Source of the DNA: Accumulibacter sp.
GTDB lineage: Bacteria; Pseudomonadota; Gammaproteobacteria; Burkholderiales; Rhodocyclaceae
DNA: 17,479 nucleotides
Assembly (NCBI GenBank): GCA_031274075.1
Contig: JAISQQ010000109.1
Coordinates: forward strand, 1 to 17,479
Direction of reading: 5' to 3'
Positions 1-8,650 of this stretch are shown here, one piece after another; position 1 is the first letter of the stretch; the number at the start of each line of letters is the position of its first letter. A model generated the notes under the pieces. That model made no database searches, was not told where the DNA came from, and worked only from the letters and a program-made list of their open reading frames with translations. Position numbers and translations under genes: made by a program.

Positions 1-690
<690 letters not shown>

Positions 691-706
691 TCTGGGTCTT
701 CGGGAC

Positions 707-743
707 AAAAAAGCCGTCCGGGAAAACCGGGCGGCTTTTTTTT
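707..743. terminator. Bidirectional Rho-independent terminator between rpoH and the M16 gene
   Basis: A 9-bp stem (713-721 with 727-735, one G-T wobble) closes a 5-base GAAAA loop. It is followed by eight T on the plus strand (736-743) and preceded by six A (707-712), which become a T tract on the minus strand. It therefore suits both rpoH (plus) and the convergent M16 gene ending at 838 (minus). Confidence 0.9.
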
Positions 744-837
744 CCGTGCCGAAATGTGAAAAAACGATCTGAATGTATTCGATGTATTCTTTTTCCTCGT
801 TATCCAAATTTCCACCTTTCACCTTTCACTCCCAACT

Positions 838-2139
838 TCATTCCCCGCCGACCACCACCGTCACCAGATTCTCCGGCTTGACGTGCCGGGCGAAGGCGGC
901 GCGGACGTCGGCGGCCGTCACTTTCTCGATGTTGTCTACGTAGCTGTCCAGGTAATCGAGCGGCAGACCGTAGAAGCCGATCGTCGCCACGTTGTCGAGG
1001 AGATTCCCGTTGCTGTCGAGGCGCAGGGGGAAGCTGCCGCGAAGATACTGCCTGGCGGCCAGCAATTCCGCCTCGTCCGGCCCTTCGAGCAGGAAACGGG
1101 CGAGCACCTCGCGGGCTACGCCCAAGGCTTCGCCGGCCTGTTCCTTGCGCGTCTGCAGACCGATCTGGAACGGCCCGGGCTGCGCCAGCGGCAGGAAGGC
1201 GCTATACACGTGGTAGGCGAAGCCGCGCTTCTCGCGCACTTCGCGCATCAGGCGCGAGACGAAGCCGCCGCCGCCGAGCGTGTAGTTGCCGACTTGCAGG
1301 GCGAAGAAGTCCGGATCGCCGCGCTTCAGCGCCGGCAGGCCGATCAGCACATGGGCCTGCGCCGCCGGGTGGGGCAGGCGCCGTTCTCCGCCGGCGGGCC
1401 GTCCGGGCGCGCCGGGCAGCGGAGCGGCGACGGCGGCGGGCAGTTTTTCGGTCAGTTTCTGGACCAGGGCCTCGGCCTCGCCTCGCCCGATGTCGCCGAC
1501 CACGGTGACGGTCGCGCCGCGGGCGCCGTAATGCGTTCTGTAGAAAGCTTCGATCTCGTCGCGCGTGATCGCCAGCAGCGACTCGGGCGTGGCGCTGCGG
1601 CCATAGGCGTGGTCCGGATACAGGGCCGCCCGGAAAACGCGGTGGGCGATCGTGTCGGGACGGGTCAGCGACTCCTTCAACGCGGCCACCGCGCGCGCCT
1701 GCTCGCGCTCGAAAACGTCCGCCGGAAATCGGGGGGTGCTGAGCACGGCGCGGAAAACGTCGAGCGCCGCCTCGCGGGTTCCGGACGCCGACAGCGTGCG
1801 CAGGTTGGCCGACGCGCGATCCAGGTTCACGCCGCCGGAAATCTGCGCGCCGAGATCGGCCAGGCGGTCGGCGACGCCGTTCTCGTCCAGGCCCTCGACG
1901 CCCTTGTCGAGCAGTTCGCGCGTCAGCGCCGCCAGTCCCGGCCGGGCGGCGGGGTCGCGCGCGCTGCCGGCGGGAAAGTCGACCTGCACGTCAAGCATCG
2001 GCAAGGCGTGATTCTCGACGAAATAGACGCGCGCGCCGGACGGCGCGACCCAATGTTCGATTGCCGGCGCCGCCACGGCCATCCCGCTGGCGCCGAACGC
2101 GGTAAAAAACAACACAACACACCCATGAATCATTTTCAT
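838..2139 (-). CDS. M16 family peptidase-like protein lacking the zinc-binding motif (periplasmic)
   Basis: 433 residues beginning with a signal peptide (MKMIHGCVVLFFTAFGASGM, then a likely cut after AVAA near residue 24). The fold is M16/insulinase: an N-terminal half with the DVQVDFPAGSARDP stretch, and a C-terminal half with NYTLGGGGFVSRLMREVREK, the glycine-rich and Arg/Tyr region typical of M16. Where an active M16B enzyme has HxxEH, this protein reads GLAALTRELLDKG (about residues 68-80): both histidines and the glutamate are replaced. It is therefore probably a non-catalytic partner of the neighbouring active M16 protein, like the paired alpha/beta subunits of mitochondrial processing peptidase and related bacterial pairs. 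The two genes share orientation with a 280-base gap. Upstream of the ATG a GGAG lies about 10 bases away. Partnership is inferred; the motif loss is seen directly. Confidence 0.9.
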   Translation of the reverse strand: MKMIHGCVVLFFTAFGASGMAVAAPAIEHWVAPSGARVYFVENHALPMLDVQVDFPAGSARDPAARPGLAALTRELLDKGVEGLDENGVADRLADLGAQISGGVNLDRASANLRTLSASGTREAALDVFRAVLSTPRFPADVFEREQARAVAALKESLTRPDTIAHRVFRAALYPDHAYGRSATPESLLAITRDEIEAFYRTHYGARGATVTVVGDIGRGEAEALVQKLTEKLPAAVAAPLPGAPGRPAGGERRLPHPAAQAHVLIGLPALKRGDPDFFALQVGNYTLGGGGFVSRLMREVREKRGFAYHVYSAFLPLAQPGPFQIGLQTRKEQAGEALGVAREVLARFLLEGPDEAELLAARQYLRGSFPLRLDSNGNLLDNVATIGFYGLPLDYLDSYVDNIEKVTAADVRAAFARHVKPENLVTVVVGGE

Positions 2140-2170
2140 CGAAAACCCACTCCGGTTTGAAAGCTCCCCT
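2136..2170 (-). repeat. Start-proximal motif, copy A
   Basis: This sequence at the 5' end of the inactive M16 gene resembles one at 14058-14095 near the start of cobQ. Both share TCATCGAAAACC, then ACTC, then a TTGAAA block and a pyrimidine-rich end (plus-strand reading). On the minus strand both read GGTTTTCG directly followed by ATG. In this copy that ATG is the start codon. Confidence 0.5.
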
Positions 2171-2423
2171 TCGGGAGGATGATCGTGCCTGGAAGAGGCG
2201 TGATCTCTTCCAGGCTGTTTCGCCCAGCCAGGCTGGACGTGGATCGAAATAAAAGTAGCGGCGCGCCGCGAAAAAGCATGCGCGCGGAAAACACCGAGGG
2301 CATCGAGAGAAGCGGCTCGAGCTTCAAGGTCTTTCTCCGAGTTGCCTGTGGTTTCGCCTGTGGTTTCGCCCGCGGTTTCGTCCGCGGTTTCGTCCGCGGT
2401 TTCGTCCTGCCCGCCGCGCTCAA
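2136..2423 (-). CDS. Possible small coupled ORF between the two M16 genes (doubtful)
   Basis: A 95-codon open frame fills the gap between the two M16 genes exactly. It would start at a TTG overlapping the stop of the upstream M16 gene (TTGA) and stop in an ATGA overlap with the start of the downstream one. Its N-terminal third is a basic low-complexity run of TKPR/AKPQ tetrapeptides encoded by 12-bp tandem repeats, and the rest resembles no family I know. The start is the weak codon TTG with no clear ribosome binding site, and the frame also runs through a 10-bp perfect hairpin. Such frames arise easily in high-GC DNA, so this may be only an open spacer. I recognise no function. Confidence 0.2.
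   Translation of the reverse strand: MSAAGRTKPRTKPRTKPRAKPQAKPQATRRKTLKLEPLLSMPSVFSARMLFRGAPLLLFRSTSSLAGRNSLEEITPLPGTIILPKGSFQTGVGFR
2188..2214. other. Perfect 10-bp hairpin between the M16 genes
   Basis: CCTGGAAGAG (2188-2197) and CTCTTCCAGG (2205-2214) are exact inverted repeats around a 7-base loop. There is no T tract on the minus strand after it, so it is not a canonical terminator. It could modulate read-through or protect mRNA between the two M16 genes. A smaller stem (2164-2168 with 2173-2177) lies between it and the downstream start codon. Confidence 0.6.
2345..2404. repeat. Five tandem 12-bp repeats
   Basis: Five consecutive units ending in GGTTTCG: two read CCTGTGGTTTCG, one CCCGCGGTTTCG and two TCCGCGGTTTCG. 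The array lies just beyond the stop codon of the active M16 gene, in the gap between the two M16 genes. The 12-bp period keeps any frame open, giving a four-residue repeat. Confidence 0.9.
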
Positions 2424-3817
2424 TGACGGACCGTAGCCGACGGACGGCGGGGCGCTTCCGGCAGCGCTTGCGGATCGAGTTCGGCGACCGTCAGCCCGTC
2501 GTCGACCAGATAACGCCGCACCACGGACTGCACCTCCTCGGCCGTCACCGCCTTGAGTTTCTCGATCAGCCGCCGTTCCTCATGGTACGGGATGCCCGCC
2601 GCTTCGAGCTGGCCGATCTCATAGGCCTGGGCAAACATCGAATCGCGCTTGTAAACCTCGCCGGCGACGAGCTGCGCCTTGGCCCGCGCCAGTTCGCCGT
2701 CGCTCACGCCGTCGCGCGCAATGCGCGCGATCTCGGCGCGGAAACCGGCTTCCAGCTCGGCGCGCGTGCGCCCGGCGCTGGGCGAGCCTTGCAGATAGAA
2801 AAGTCCGGGACCGCGCGCGATCGCGTCGTAACCGGCGCTCGCGGAGACCGCCAGGCGCTGCTCGCGTACCAGCTTGCGGGAGAAACGCGCCGCCTCGTGG
2901 CCGTCGAGAATGGCCGCGAGCATCTCCAGGGCGTAGGGATCGGCGTCCTGGCCGACATCGCGCAGCACCGGCACCTTGTAAGCCATCGACACCACAGGCA
3001 GGTCGGCCGGCGCCTTGAACACGAGCCGCCGCGTCCCGGCCTGGACCGGCTCCTGCTGCGGCTTGCGCTCGGGCAGCGGACGCGCCGCCAGCGGGCCATA
3101 GTGTTTCTCGGCCAGGCGGAAGACCTCCTGGTGATCGACGTCGCCGACCACCACCACGTAGGCATTGTTCGGCACGTACCAGCGCTCGTACCAGTCGCGC
3201 GCATCCTGCACGGTCATGGCCTCCAGGTCGCTCATCCAGCCGATCACCGGCGCGCGGTACGGATGCGCCTGGAAAGAGAGCGCGTGCAACTGCTCGCCCA
3301 GCGCCGCCGGCGGCCGGTCGTCGACGCGCAGGCGGCGTTCTTCCATGACCACCTTGATCTCCTGTTCAAACTCCTTCGGGTCGAGCGTCAGGTGGCGCAT
3401 GCGATCCGCTTCGAGCTCGATCATCTGTTCGAGCTGCTGTTTCGGCACCTGCTGGAAATACGCCGTGTAGTCGCGGTTGGTAAAGGCGTTGTCCTGGCCT
3501 CCGGCGGCGGCCACCAGACGGCTGAACTCGCCCGCGCCGACCGACGGCGTGCCCTTGAACATCATGTGTTCGAGCAGGTGCGCGACGCCCGTCGTGCCAT
3601 TGGTTTCGTCCATGCTTCCGGCGCGGTACCAGACCATGTGCACGGCGGTCGGCGCGCGCCGGTCCTCCTTGACGATGACGCGCAATCCGTTCGCCAGCCG
3701 ATGCTCGAACGGATTGGCCCAGACGGGCGCGGAGATGGCAACGACGGCGACGGCGGCGACGGCGGCCGTGGAGACGAGCAGGCGGACGGCCCGGCGGATG
3801 ATGGGTAGATGGGACAT
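2420..3817 (-). CDS. Zinc-dependent M16 family peptidase (periplasmic)
   Basis: 465 residues from the ATG at 3817. A longer open frame exists, but this start gives a clear signal peptide (RR, then a hydrophobic run at about residues 11-30, ending PVWA) and the extra upstream residues look non-coding. The catalytic motif HLLEH sits at residues 80-84 within GVAHLLEHMMFKGT, and the downstream glutamate expected about 76 residues later fits VVMEER (159-160). This is the M16B pattern of processing-peptidase-like zinc enzymes. The C-terminal half (about 230-465) is the second, non-catalytic M16 domain. It probably works in the periplasm with the motif-less M16 protein encoded next. The gene is divergent from ftsY with about 185 bases between the starts. 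No strong ribosome binding site is visible before this ATG. Confidence 0.93.
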   Translation of the reverse strand: MSHLPIIRRAVRLLVSTAAVAAVAVVAISAPVWANPFEHRLANGLRVIVKEDRRAPTAVHMVWYRAGSMDETNGTTGVAHLLEHMMFKGTPSVGAGEFSRLVAAAGGQDNAFTNRDYTAYFQQVPKQQLEQMIELEADRMRHLTLDPKEFEQEIKVVMEERRLRVDDRPPAALGEQLHALSFQAHPYRAPVIGWMSDLEAMTVQDARDWYERWYVPNNAYVVVVGDVDHQEVFRLAEKHYGPLAARPLPERKPQQEPVQAGTRRLVFKAPADLPVVSMAYKVPVLRDVGQDADPYALEMLAAILDGHEAARFSRKLVREQRLAVSASAGYDAIARGPGLFYLQGSPSAGRTRAELEAGFRAEIARIARDGVSDGELARAKAQLVAGEVYKRDSMFAQAYEIGQLEAAGIPYHEERRLIEKLKAVTAEEVQSVVRRYLVDDGLTVAELDPQALPEAPRRPSATVRH

Positions 3818-3917
3818 GGGCGGAAACGGCTTCTGATAAAATCGTGGGCGGATTGACGAAGAATAGTGCAAGACCCGGTATCTTAATCGATTCCGGCCGC
3901 GCCGGCCTCCAGTCACC

Positions 3918-3961
3918 CCACGCTGATTCCACGTTGACTCCACGTTGACTCCACGTTGATT
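3918..3961. repeat. Four tandem 11-bp repeats upstream of ftsY
   Basis: Four consecutive 11-bp units CCACG(C/T)TGA(C/T)T end 41 bases before the ftsY start codon. An 11-bp period is close to one DNA helical turn, so all copies face the same side. A GAGACACGA pair follows within the same leader. Role unknown: it could be a protein-binding array in the divergent M16/ftsY promoter region, or replication slippage. Confidence 0.9.
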
Positions 3962-4002
3962 CCCGAGACACGACACGCTGCTTCGCTGAGACACGAAAAT
4001 CC

Positions 4003-4977
<975 letters not shown>

Positions 4978-4998
4978 GGCTCTCGCCAGCCTCCGGCC

Positions 4999-5661
4999 AT
5001 GATTTCCGCCAACGCCGTCACCAAGCGTTATCCCCAGGGGATCGAAGCCCTGAAGGAGATCAGTTTTGAAATCGAAGACGGCGAGATGGTGTTCATCACC
5101 GGCCATTCCGGCGCGGGAAAGTCGACCCTGTTCCGTCTGCTGGCGGCGGTCGAAAGACCCACCTCGGGAAGCATCGCGGTCAACGGCCAGAACATCGCCG
5201 CCCTGCGGCGCGGCGCGATTCCCTACCTGCGCCGCAAGCTCGGCCTGATCTTCCAGGACCAGAAGCTGCTCTTCGACCGCAGCGTCCTCGACAACGTGCT
5301 GCTGCCGCTCTCCATCGTCGGCCTGCCGGCGCGGGAAGCGATTCGCCGCGCCCGCGCCGCGCTCGACAAGGTCGGCCTGCTGGACCGCGAACGCGCCCAG
5401 CCGATCGCCCTCTCGGGCGGCGAACAGCAGCGCCTGGCCATCGCCCGCGCCGTGGTCAACCGTCCGTCGCTGCTACTCGCCGACGAGCCGACGGCCAACC
5501 TGGACAGCGAATCGGCGAGCCAGATCCTGGACATCTTCCGCTCCTTCCACCAGGTCGGCGTGACGCTGGTCGTCGCCACGCACGACGCGCAGTGGATGGC
5601 CCGTTTCTCGCCGCGCGTGCTGCGCCTGGAGCGCGGCCGCCTGCTGGGCGACCCGGCATGA
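4999..5661 (+). CDS. ftsE: Cell division ATP-binding protein FtsE
   Basis: 220 residues, the normal length for this ABC ATPase. Walker A GHSGAGKST is at 35-43, the Q-loop glutamine at about 86 (IFQDQKLL), the signature LSGGEQQ at 138-144, Walker B with DEPTANLD at 162-169 and the switch histidine at about 195 (VATHD). With FtsX it forms the complex that couples the divisome to periplasmic murein hydrolase activation. It follows ftsY closely, and its TGA stop overlaps the ftsX start codon (ATGA at 5658-5661), which indicates translational coupling. Confidence 0.97.
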   Translation: MISANAVTKRYPQGIEALKEISFEIEDGEMVFITGHSGAGKSTLFRLLAAVERPTSGSIAVNGQNIAALRRGAIPYLRRKLGLIFQDQKLLFDRSVLDNVLLPLSIVGLPAREAIRRARAALDKVGLLDRERAQPIALSGGEQQRLAIARAVVNRPSLLLADEPTANLDSESASQILDIFRSFHQVGVTLVVATHDAQWMARFSPRVLRLERGRLLGDPA

Positions 5662-6572
5662 GCGGCTCCGGCATGAGCGGCTTTTTCCCGCAGCACTACG
5701 CGGCGCAGAAAAGCGCCGTGCGCCGCCTGCTGTCCTCGCCGCTGAACACACTGCTGTCGCTGGTCGTCATCGGCGCCGCGCTGGCGCTGCCCGCCGCCGG
5801 CTGGGTGATGCTCGACAAGCTGCAAGGTTTCGCCGGCCAGGTCTCCGGCGTGCAGCAGATCAGCGTGTTCATGGCAACCGACGCCGGGAAAGAAGAGGCG
5901 GCGGAAATCGAATCGCGCCTGCGCCAGGCCAATCCGGGCCAATGGCGCTTCGTCGCGCGCGAAGAGGCGTTGAAAAGCCTGGAGGAAACCGAGGGCATGG
6001 CCGACGTCGCCGCCGGCCTGGCGAAAAATCCCTTGCCCGACGCCTTCGTCGTGGAAGCCGGCGACAGAGGGCCGGAAACGCTGGAAAAACTGGCGGAAAC
6101 CTTCAAGAGCTGGCCCGCCGTGGCGCACGTCCAGCTCGATTCGGCGTGGAGCCGCCGCCTGGACGCCTTCCTGCGCATCGGCGCGCTCGCGGTAAGCCTG
6201 CTCGCCGCCCTGTTCGCCGGCGCGCTGGTGGCGGTCACTTTCAACACCATCCGCCTGCAAATCCTGGCGCAGGCCGCCGAAATCGAAGTCTCCCGGCTGA
6301 TCGGCGCCACCGATGCCTTCATCCGCCGGCCGTTTCAATATTTCGGCGCCTTGCAAGGCGCGCTGGGAGGACTGTTCGCGCTGTCGCTGGTCGCCGGCAT
6401 CGGCCTGGCGCTGGCCGCGCCCGCTCGCGAACTGCTCGCGCTCTACGGAGTCGCCTTCACTCCCGGCGGACCGACACTGCCGCAAGCCGCCGCGATCGTC
6501 GGCGTCGGCGCCGCCCTCGGCTGGCTTGGGGCGCAGATCTCGGTGAGCATCTACCTGCGGCGCGTCGGTTAG
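5658..6572 (+). CDS. ftsX: Cell division protein FtsX (permease-like)
   Basis: 304 residues from the ATG that overlaps the ftsE stop codon. An ATG at 5673 (MSGFFPQ) is an alternative. Topology matches FtsX: a cytoplasmic N-terminus, one membrane segment (about 32-52, TLLSLVVIGAALALPAAGWV), a periplasmic domain (about 55-165), then three further membrane segments, the last ending near residue 300. The membrane-proximal cytoplasmic loop AAEIEVSRLIGATDAFIRRPFQ is the typical family signature. It is the membrane partner of FtsE in the divisome. The operon seems to end here: next come 477 bases without a gene, and base composition shifts from about two-thirds GC towards about half (by eye). Confidence 0.95.
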   Translation: MSGSGMSGFFPQHYAAQKSAVRRLLSSPLNTLLSLVVIGAALALPAAGWVMLDKLQGFAGQVSGVQQISVFMATDAGKEEAAEIESRLRQANPGQWRFVAREEALKSLEETEGMADVAAGLAKNPLPDAFVVEAGDRGPETLEKLAETFKSWPAVAHVQLDSAWSRRLDAFLRIGALAVSLLAALFAGALVAVTFNTIRLQILAQAAEIEVSRLIGATDAFIRRPFQYFGALQGALGGLFALSLVAGIGLALAAPARELLALYGVAFTPGGPTLPQAAAIVGVGAALGWLGAQISVSIYLRRVG

Positions 6573-6690
6573 CTCAAACACAAAGCATCGACAATCCATG
6601 CGAATGCGCGACGACTGGCGGCGGCTCGAATAATAGAGCTGATATCCAGGAAACCGAGGGCGCCAGTCCTGGAACACCGATGCCCGCTTC

Positions 6691-6707
6691 TGCACCACAT
6701 AGGTGCC
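6691..6707. promoter_or_regulatory. NtrC-like binding site
   Basis: TGCACC-ACATA-GGTGCC matches the NtrC (NR-I) palindrome TGCACC-N5-GGTGCA at 11 of 12 defined positions. A further half-site GGTGCA lies at 6722-6727. It is about 310 bases upstream of the predicted sigma-54 start, which is further than usual, but enhancers tolerate distance. NtrC activates nitrogen-scavenging genes, which would suit the amino-acid importer downstream. The site is seen in sequence; its use is inferred. Confidence 0.5.
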
Positions 6708-6729
6708 TACAAACGCAAATTGGTGCATT

Positions 6730-6742
6730 GATCAAACTTTTG
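6730..6742 (+). promoter_or_regulatory. Possible IHF site
   Basis: The sequence G-ATCAA-ACTT-TTG matches the IHF consensus WATCAA-N4-TTR except at the first base. It lies between the NtrC-like site and the sigma-54-like promoter. IHF bending is often needed for enhancer loops, but the motif is degenerate and common by chance. Confidence 0.25.
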
Positions 6743-6906
6743 AGCCAGCCATCGAACTGAAGTTGGTTTACCCCGGAAACGGCGGTCGCAACCCCGCCTG
6801 AAACGATGGAATCCCAAAGTATACGCATGGCTTTCAGCCCCTGTCATTCCGCTGTGGAGCAGTTACCGACAAGGGCTGCCGGCAGGCCCGGAAAGTGTAA
6901 TATAAA

Positions 6907-6935
6907 CAAGTGCTTGGCTCAAAAAATCGCACTTG
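6907..6935. promoter_or_regulatory. Inverted repeat, possible operator or activator site
   Basis: CAAGTGC (6907-6913) and GCACTTG (6929-6935) are perfect 7-base inverted repeats around a 15-base AT-rich centre. The centre lies about 95 bases upstream of the predicted sigma-54 transcription start, a common position for enhancer-binding protein sites. No known regulator is assigned. Confidence 0.35.
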
Positions 6936-6989
6936 CCCGCTGTTGCCGGCCGCGTGCTTTCCGTTCCGTCGATACGTCTTTCTTGCGTT

Positions 6990-7005
6990 TGGCATGCTTC
7001 TTGCC
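6990..7005 (+). promoter_or_regulatory. Sigma-54 (-24/-12) promoter of the transport cassette
   Basis: TGGCATG-CTTC-TTGCC fits the sigma-54 consensus TGGCACG-N4-TTGCW with the invariant GG and GC correctly spaced and only two mismatches. Transcription would begin near 7015, leaving a leader of about 35 bases with an AAGGAG ribosome binding site (7036-7041) before the binding-protein gene. No comparably good sigma-70 promoter was found nearby. Confidence 0.5.
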
Positions 7006-7049
7006 ATTGCAAAAGCAAAATGACTTTTTTTTCACAAGGAGCGCGACAA

Positions 7050-7871
7050 ATGGAAACAAACTTCACAGGATTGAAACGCCTTCCAAGCAAAACGCCGGGG
7101 ATGTTTTTGCTGCTTTTTTTGATCTGCGCCTTCATGGCGTCTTTCACCAGCACGGTTCATGCCGCCGGAACAGCGATCGAACGGATCAAGAAAAATGGCA
7201 AACTCGTGCTGGCCACGGGAAATTATCGCCCGTTTGAGTACCGCGACGAAAAAAGCAATCAGATCGTTGGCTACGATATCGACCTGGCCGAACTGATCGC
7301 CAAAAAAATCGGCGTGCCGCTTGAAGCGCAGGACATGCAATTCCAAAGTATCATTCCGACATTACAGAACGGCCGCGCCGATATTGTCATCGCCGCCATG
7401 TATATCACGGACGCGCGCAGGGAAGTCGTCGATTTTGCCGATCCCTATATGTCTACGGGCATGGTGCTGGTCACAAGAAAGGAAAACACGAAAATAAAAA
7501 GCGCAAAAGACCTGGATGGGCTCGTCGTCGGGGTGAAATCCGGCGCAACCAGCGAACACGTTGCCGAAGGCCTTTTGAAGGAAGGTCCGAAATTCACGAT
7601 CAAGGCCTATAGAGAAACGGTCGATTATGCGTTCGATTTGGCCAATGGCCGCATCGACGCCGCCGTCAACGATTTGCTGAATCAGCTCGAGCTGAACAAG
7701 GTTTATCCCAATCTGGCCATCGTTGGCGAACCCTTCACCAAGGCTGAGCTTGGCATTGCCGTGCGCAAGGGCGACGATGACCTTGTTTCCCTCGTCAATT
7801 CCGTACTGGCTGAAATAAAAACCAATGGCGAAGGCGAGAAACTGTACAACAAATGGATTATTGGCCAATAA
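7050..7871 (+). CDS. Polar amino-acid ABC transporter, periplasmic binding protein (family 3)
   Basis: 273 residues. The start at 7050 has AAGGAG eight bases upstream and is followed by a signal peptide: a basic start, a hydrophobic run at about 17-31 and a cut near VHAAG. The longer open frame upstream is not needed. The mature protein is a bacterial extracellular solute-binding protein family 3: the signature GYDIDLAELIAKKIG at 74-88, YITDARREVVDFADPY at 118-133 (the arginine expected to hold the ligand carboxylate), and AAVNDLLNQL at 204-213 (the aspartate expected to hold the amino group). This points to an amino-acid-like ligand, identity unknown. First gene of an importer with the permease and ATPase downstream. 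A strong hairpin after its stop may keep this transcript abundant. Codons are AAA/GAA-rich compared with the ftsX side. Confidence 0.93.
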   Translation: METNFTGLKRLPSKTPGMFLLLFLICAFMASFTSTVHAAGTAIERIKKNGKLVLATGNYRPFEYRDEKSNQIVGYDIDLAELIAKKIGVPLEAQDMQFQSIIPTLQNGRADIVIAAMYITDARREVVDFADPYMSTGMVLVTRKENTKIKSAKDLDGLVVGVKSGATSEHVAEGLLKEGPKFTIKAYRETVDYAFDLANGRIDAAVNDLLNQLELNKVYPNLAIVGEPFTKAELGIAVRKGDDDLVSLVNSVLAEIKTNGEGEKLYNKWIIGQ

Positions 7872-7889
7872 GGTTCAAAGCCAGCCAGC

Positions 7890-7923
7890 CGGCCGGGAAA
7901 ACGTTTTGAATTCTTTCCGGCCG
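7890..7923. promoter_or_regulatory. Intercistronic stem-loop after the binding-protein gene
   Basis: A 10-bp stem (7890-7899 with 7914-7923, one G-T pair) closes a 14-base loop. It lies 18 bases past the stop of the binding-protein gene and about 75 bases before the permease. There is no T tract, so it resembles the intergenic hairpins that stabilise binding-protein mRNA and lower expression of the membrane genes in other ABC importer operons (for example malE-malF). Function inferred from position. Confidence 0.55.
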
Positions 7924-7996
7924 CCTGGTGCACAGAGCATGACGTAGTGTGGAACTGTCGCCGGTTTTTCATGGATCTGCCGCCCCACAACCCCTC

Positions 7997-8650
7997 ATGG
8001 AACTGGATTATTCTATTGTCTTGGGAAAGATGCCCCTCTTGCTGGAAGGGTGTCTTGTCACGCTTCAGGTGTCAACCGTAGCGCTTCTCTTTGGCATGAT
8101 TCTTGGCGTCATCGGCGCCTTGTGCCGCCTGTCGAATAATCCCATATTGAAAACAGCCGCTTTTTTCTATGTCTGGATTATCCGCGGCACACCGTTCCTG
8201 GTACAGTTGTTTATTTTATATTTTGGATTACCGCAACTCGGCATCCGCCTGGACAGCATGATGGCGGGAATTCTTGGCTTGGCCTTGAATACCGGCGCGT
8301 ATATCACGGAGATTATCCGCAGCGGCATCCAGGCGGTGGACAAAGGCCAGGCGGAAGCGGCGGTTTCGCTGGGAATGAGCTATGGCCTTGCCATGCGGCG
8401 CATCATTGGTCCGCAGGCGGTGAAAATCTGCATACCGCCGCTGGTCAATCAATTTATCATGACCCTCAAGAATTCATCCATAACGTCTCTTGTGACCATA
8501 ACGGAACTCGTTCGCAGTGGCGACCAGATCATCAGTACGACGTTCAGATCCTTTGAAGTCTATACGGCGGTCGCCTTGCTTTACCTTGTCCTGAATTCAA
8601 TTTTCATGGTGATTGCCGGACGTCTTGAAAAAAGGACGGCGCGTCAATGA
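7997..8650 (+). CDS. Polar amino-acid ABC transporter, permease
   Basis: 217 residues from the ATG at 7997. A GTG 48 bases upstream would add residues that do not look like this family, and neither start has a good ribosome binding site. The protein is a His/Glu/Gln/Arg/opine-type permease: an N-terminal periplasmic or amphipathic segment, then about five membrane helices, RGTPFLVQL at 63-71, and the EAA loop that contacts the ATPase ([21 protein letters not shown] and on to SLGMS, about 101-128). One permease gene is enough if it works as a homodimer. Its TGA stop overlaps the ATPase start codon (ATGA, 8647-8650), showing tight coupling. Confidence 0.93.
   Translation: MELDYSIVLGKMPLLLEGCLVTLQVSTVALLFGMILGVIGALCRLSNNPILKTAAFFYVWIIRGTPFLVQLFILYFGLPQLGIRLDSMMAGILGLALNTGAYITEIIRSGIQAVDKGQAEAAVSLGMSYGLAMRRIIGPQAVKICIPPLVNQFIMTLKNSSITSLVTITELVRSGDQIISTTFRSFEVYTAVALLYLVLNSIFMVIAGRLEKRTARQ

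Larger units (their letters stand above)
6573..7049. other. Long non-coding leader between ftsX and the transport cassette
   Basis: No convincing gene is present in these 477 bases. Open frames here are short, lack ribosome binding sites and resemble nothing I know. The stretch contains regulatory-looking elements listed separately: an NtrC-like palindrome (6691-6707) with an extra GGTGCA half-site (6722-6727), an IHF-like motif, an inverted repeat (6907-6935) and a sigma-54-like promoter (6990-7005). A short inverted repeat CCAGGA/TCCTGG (6646-6651, 6667-6672) and a GGCGG/CCGCC stem (6781-6798) are also present. Composition changes here from very GC-rich to mixed, so the left boundary of the cassette is probably in this stretch. 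Confidence 0.7.

Noticed and set aside
713..735. Attenuator or riboswitch after rpoH
   Set aside because: The hairpin follows the stop codon and has tracts on both sides, so a simple bidirectional terminator explains it.
883..2160. 425-codon plus-strand open frame opposite the inactive M16 gene
   Set aside because: Antisense shadow: composition is low-complexity Arg/Gly/Ala/Gln with no domain, while the minus-strand frame has a signal peptide and the M16 fold.
2345..2404. CRISPR-like repeat array
   Set aside because: Repeats are only 12 bp and directly adjacent with no spacers, and there are no cas genes. The same reasoning applies to the arrays at 3918-3961, 9545-9569 and 12476-12510.
2342..3808. 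488-codon plus-strand open frame opposite the active M16 gene
   Set aside because: Antisense shadow of a gene with an intact HLLEH site; His/Arg-rich translation with no recognisable family.
3936..3961. TTGACT repeats as sigma-70 -35 boxes for ftsY
   Set aside because: No acceptable -10 element lies 16-18 bases downstream of any copy.
6574..6828. 84-codon minus-strand open frame after ftsX
   Set aside because: No ribosome binding site, no recognised domain, and it overlaps the NtrC-like and IHF-like sites; treated as non-coding.
6898..6906. TAATATAAA as a sigma-70 -10 box for the transport cassette
   Set aside because: No -35-like hexamer at 16-18 bases upstream, and it lies about 145 bases before the start codon. 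The sigma-54-like element is better placed.
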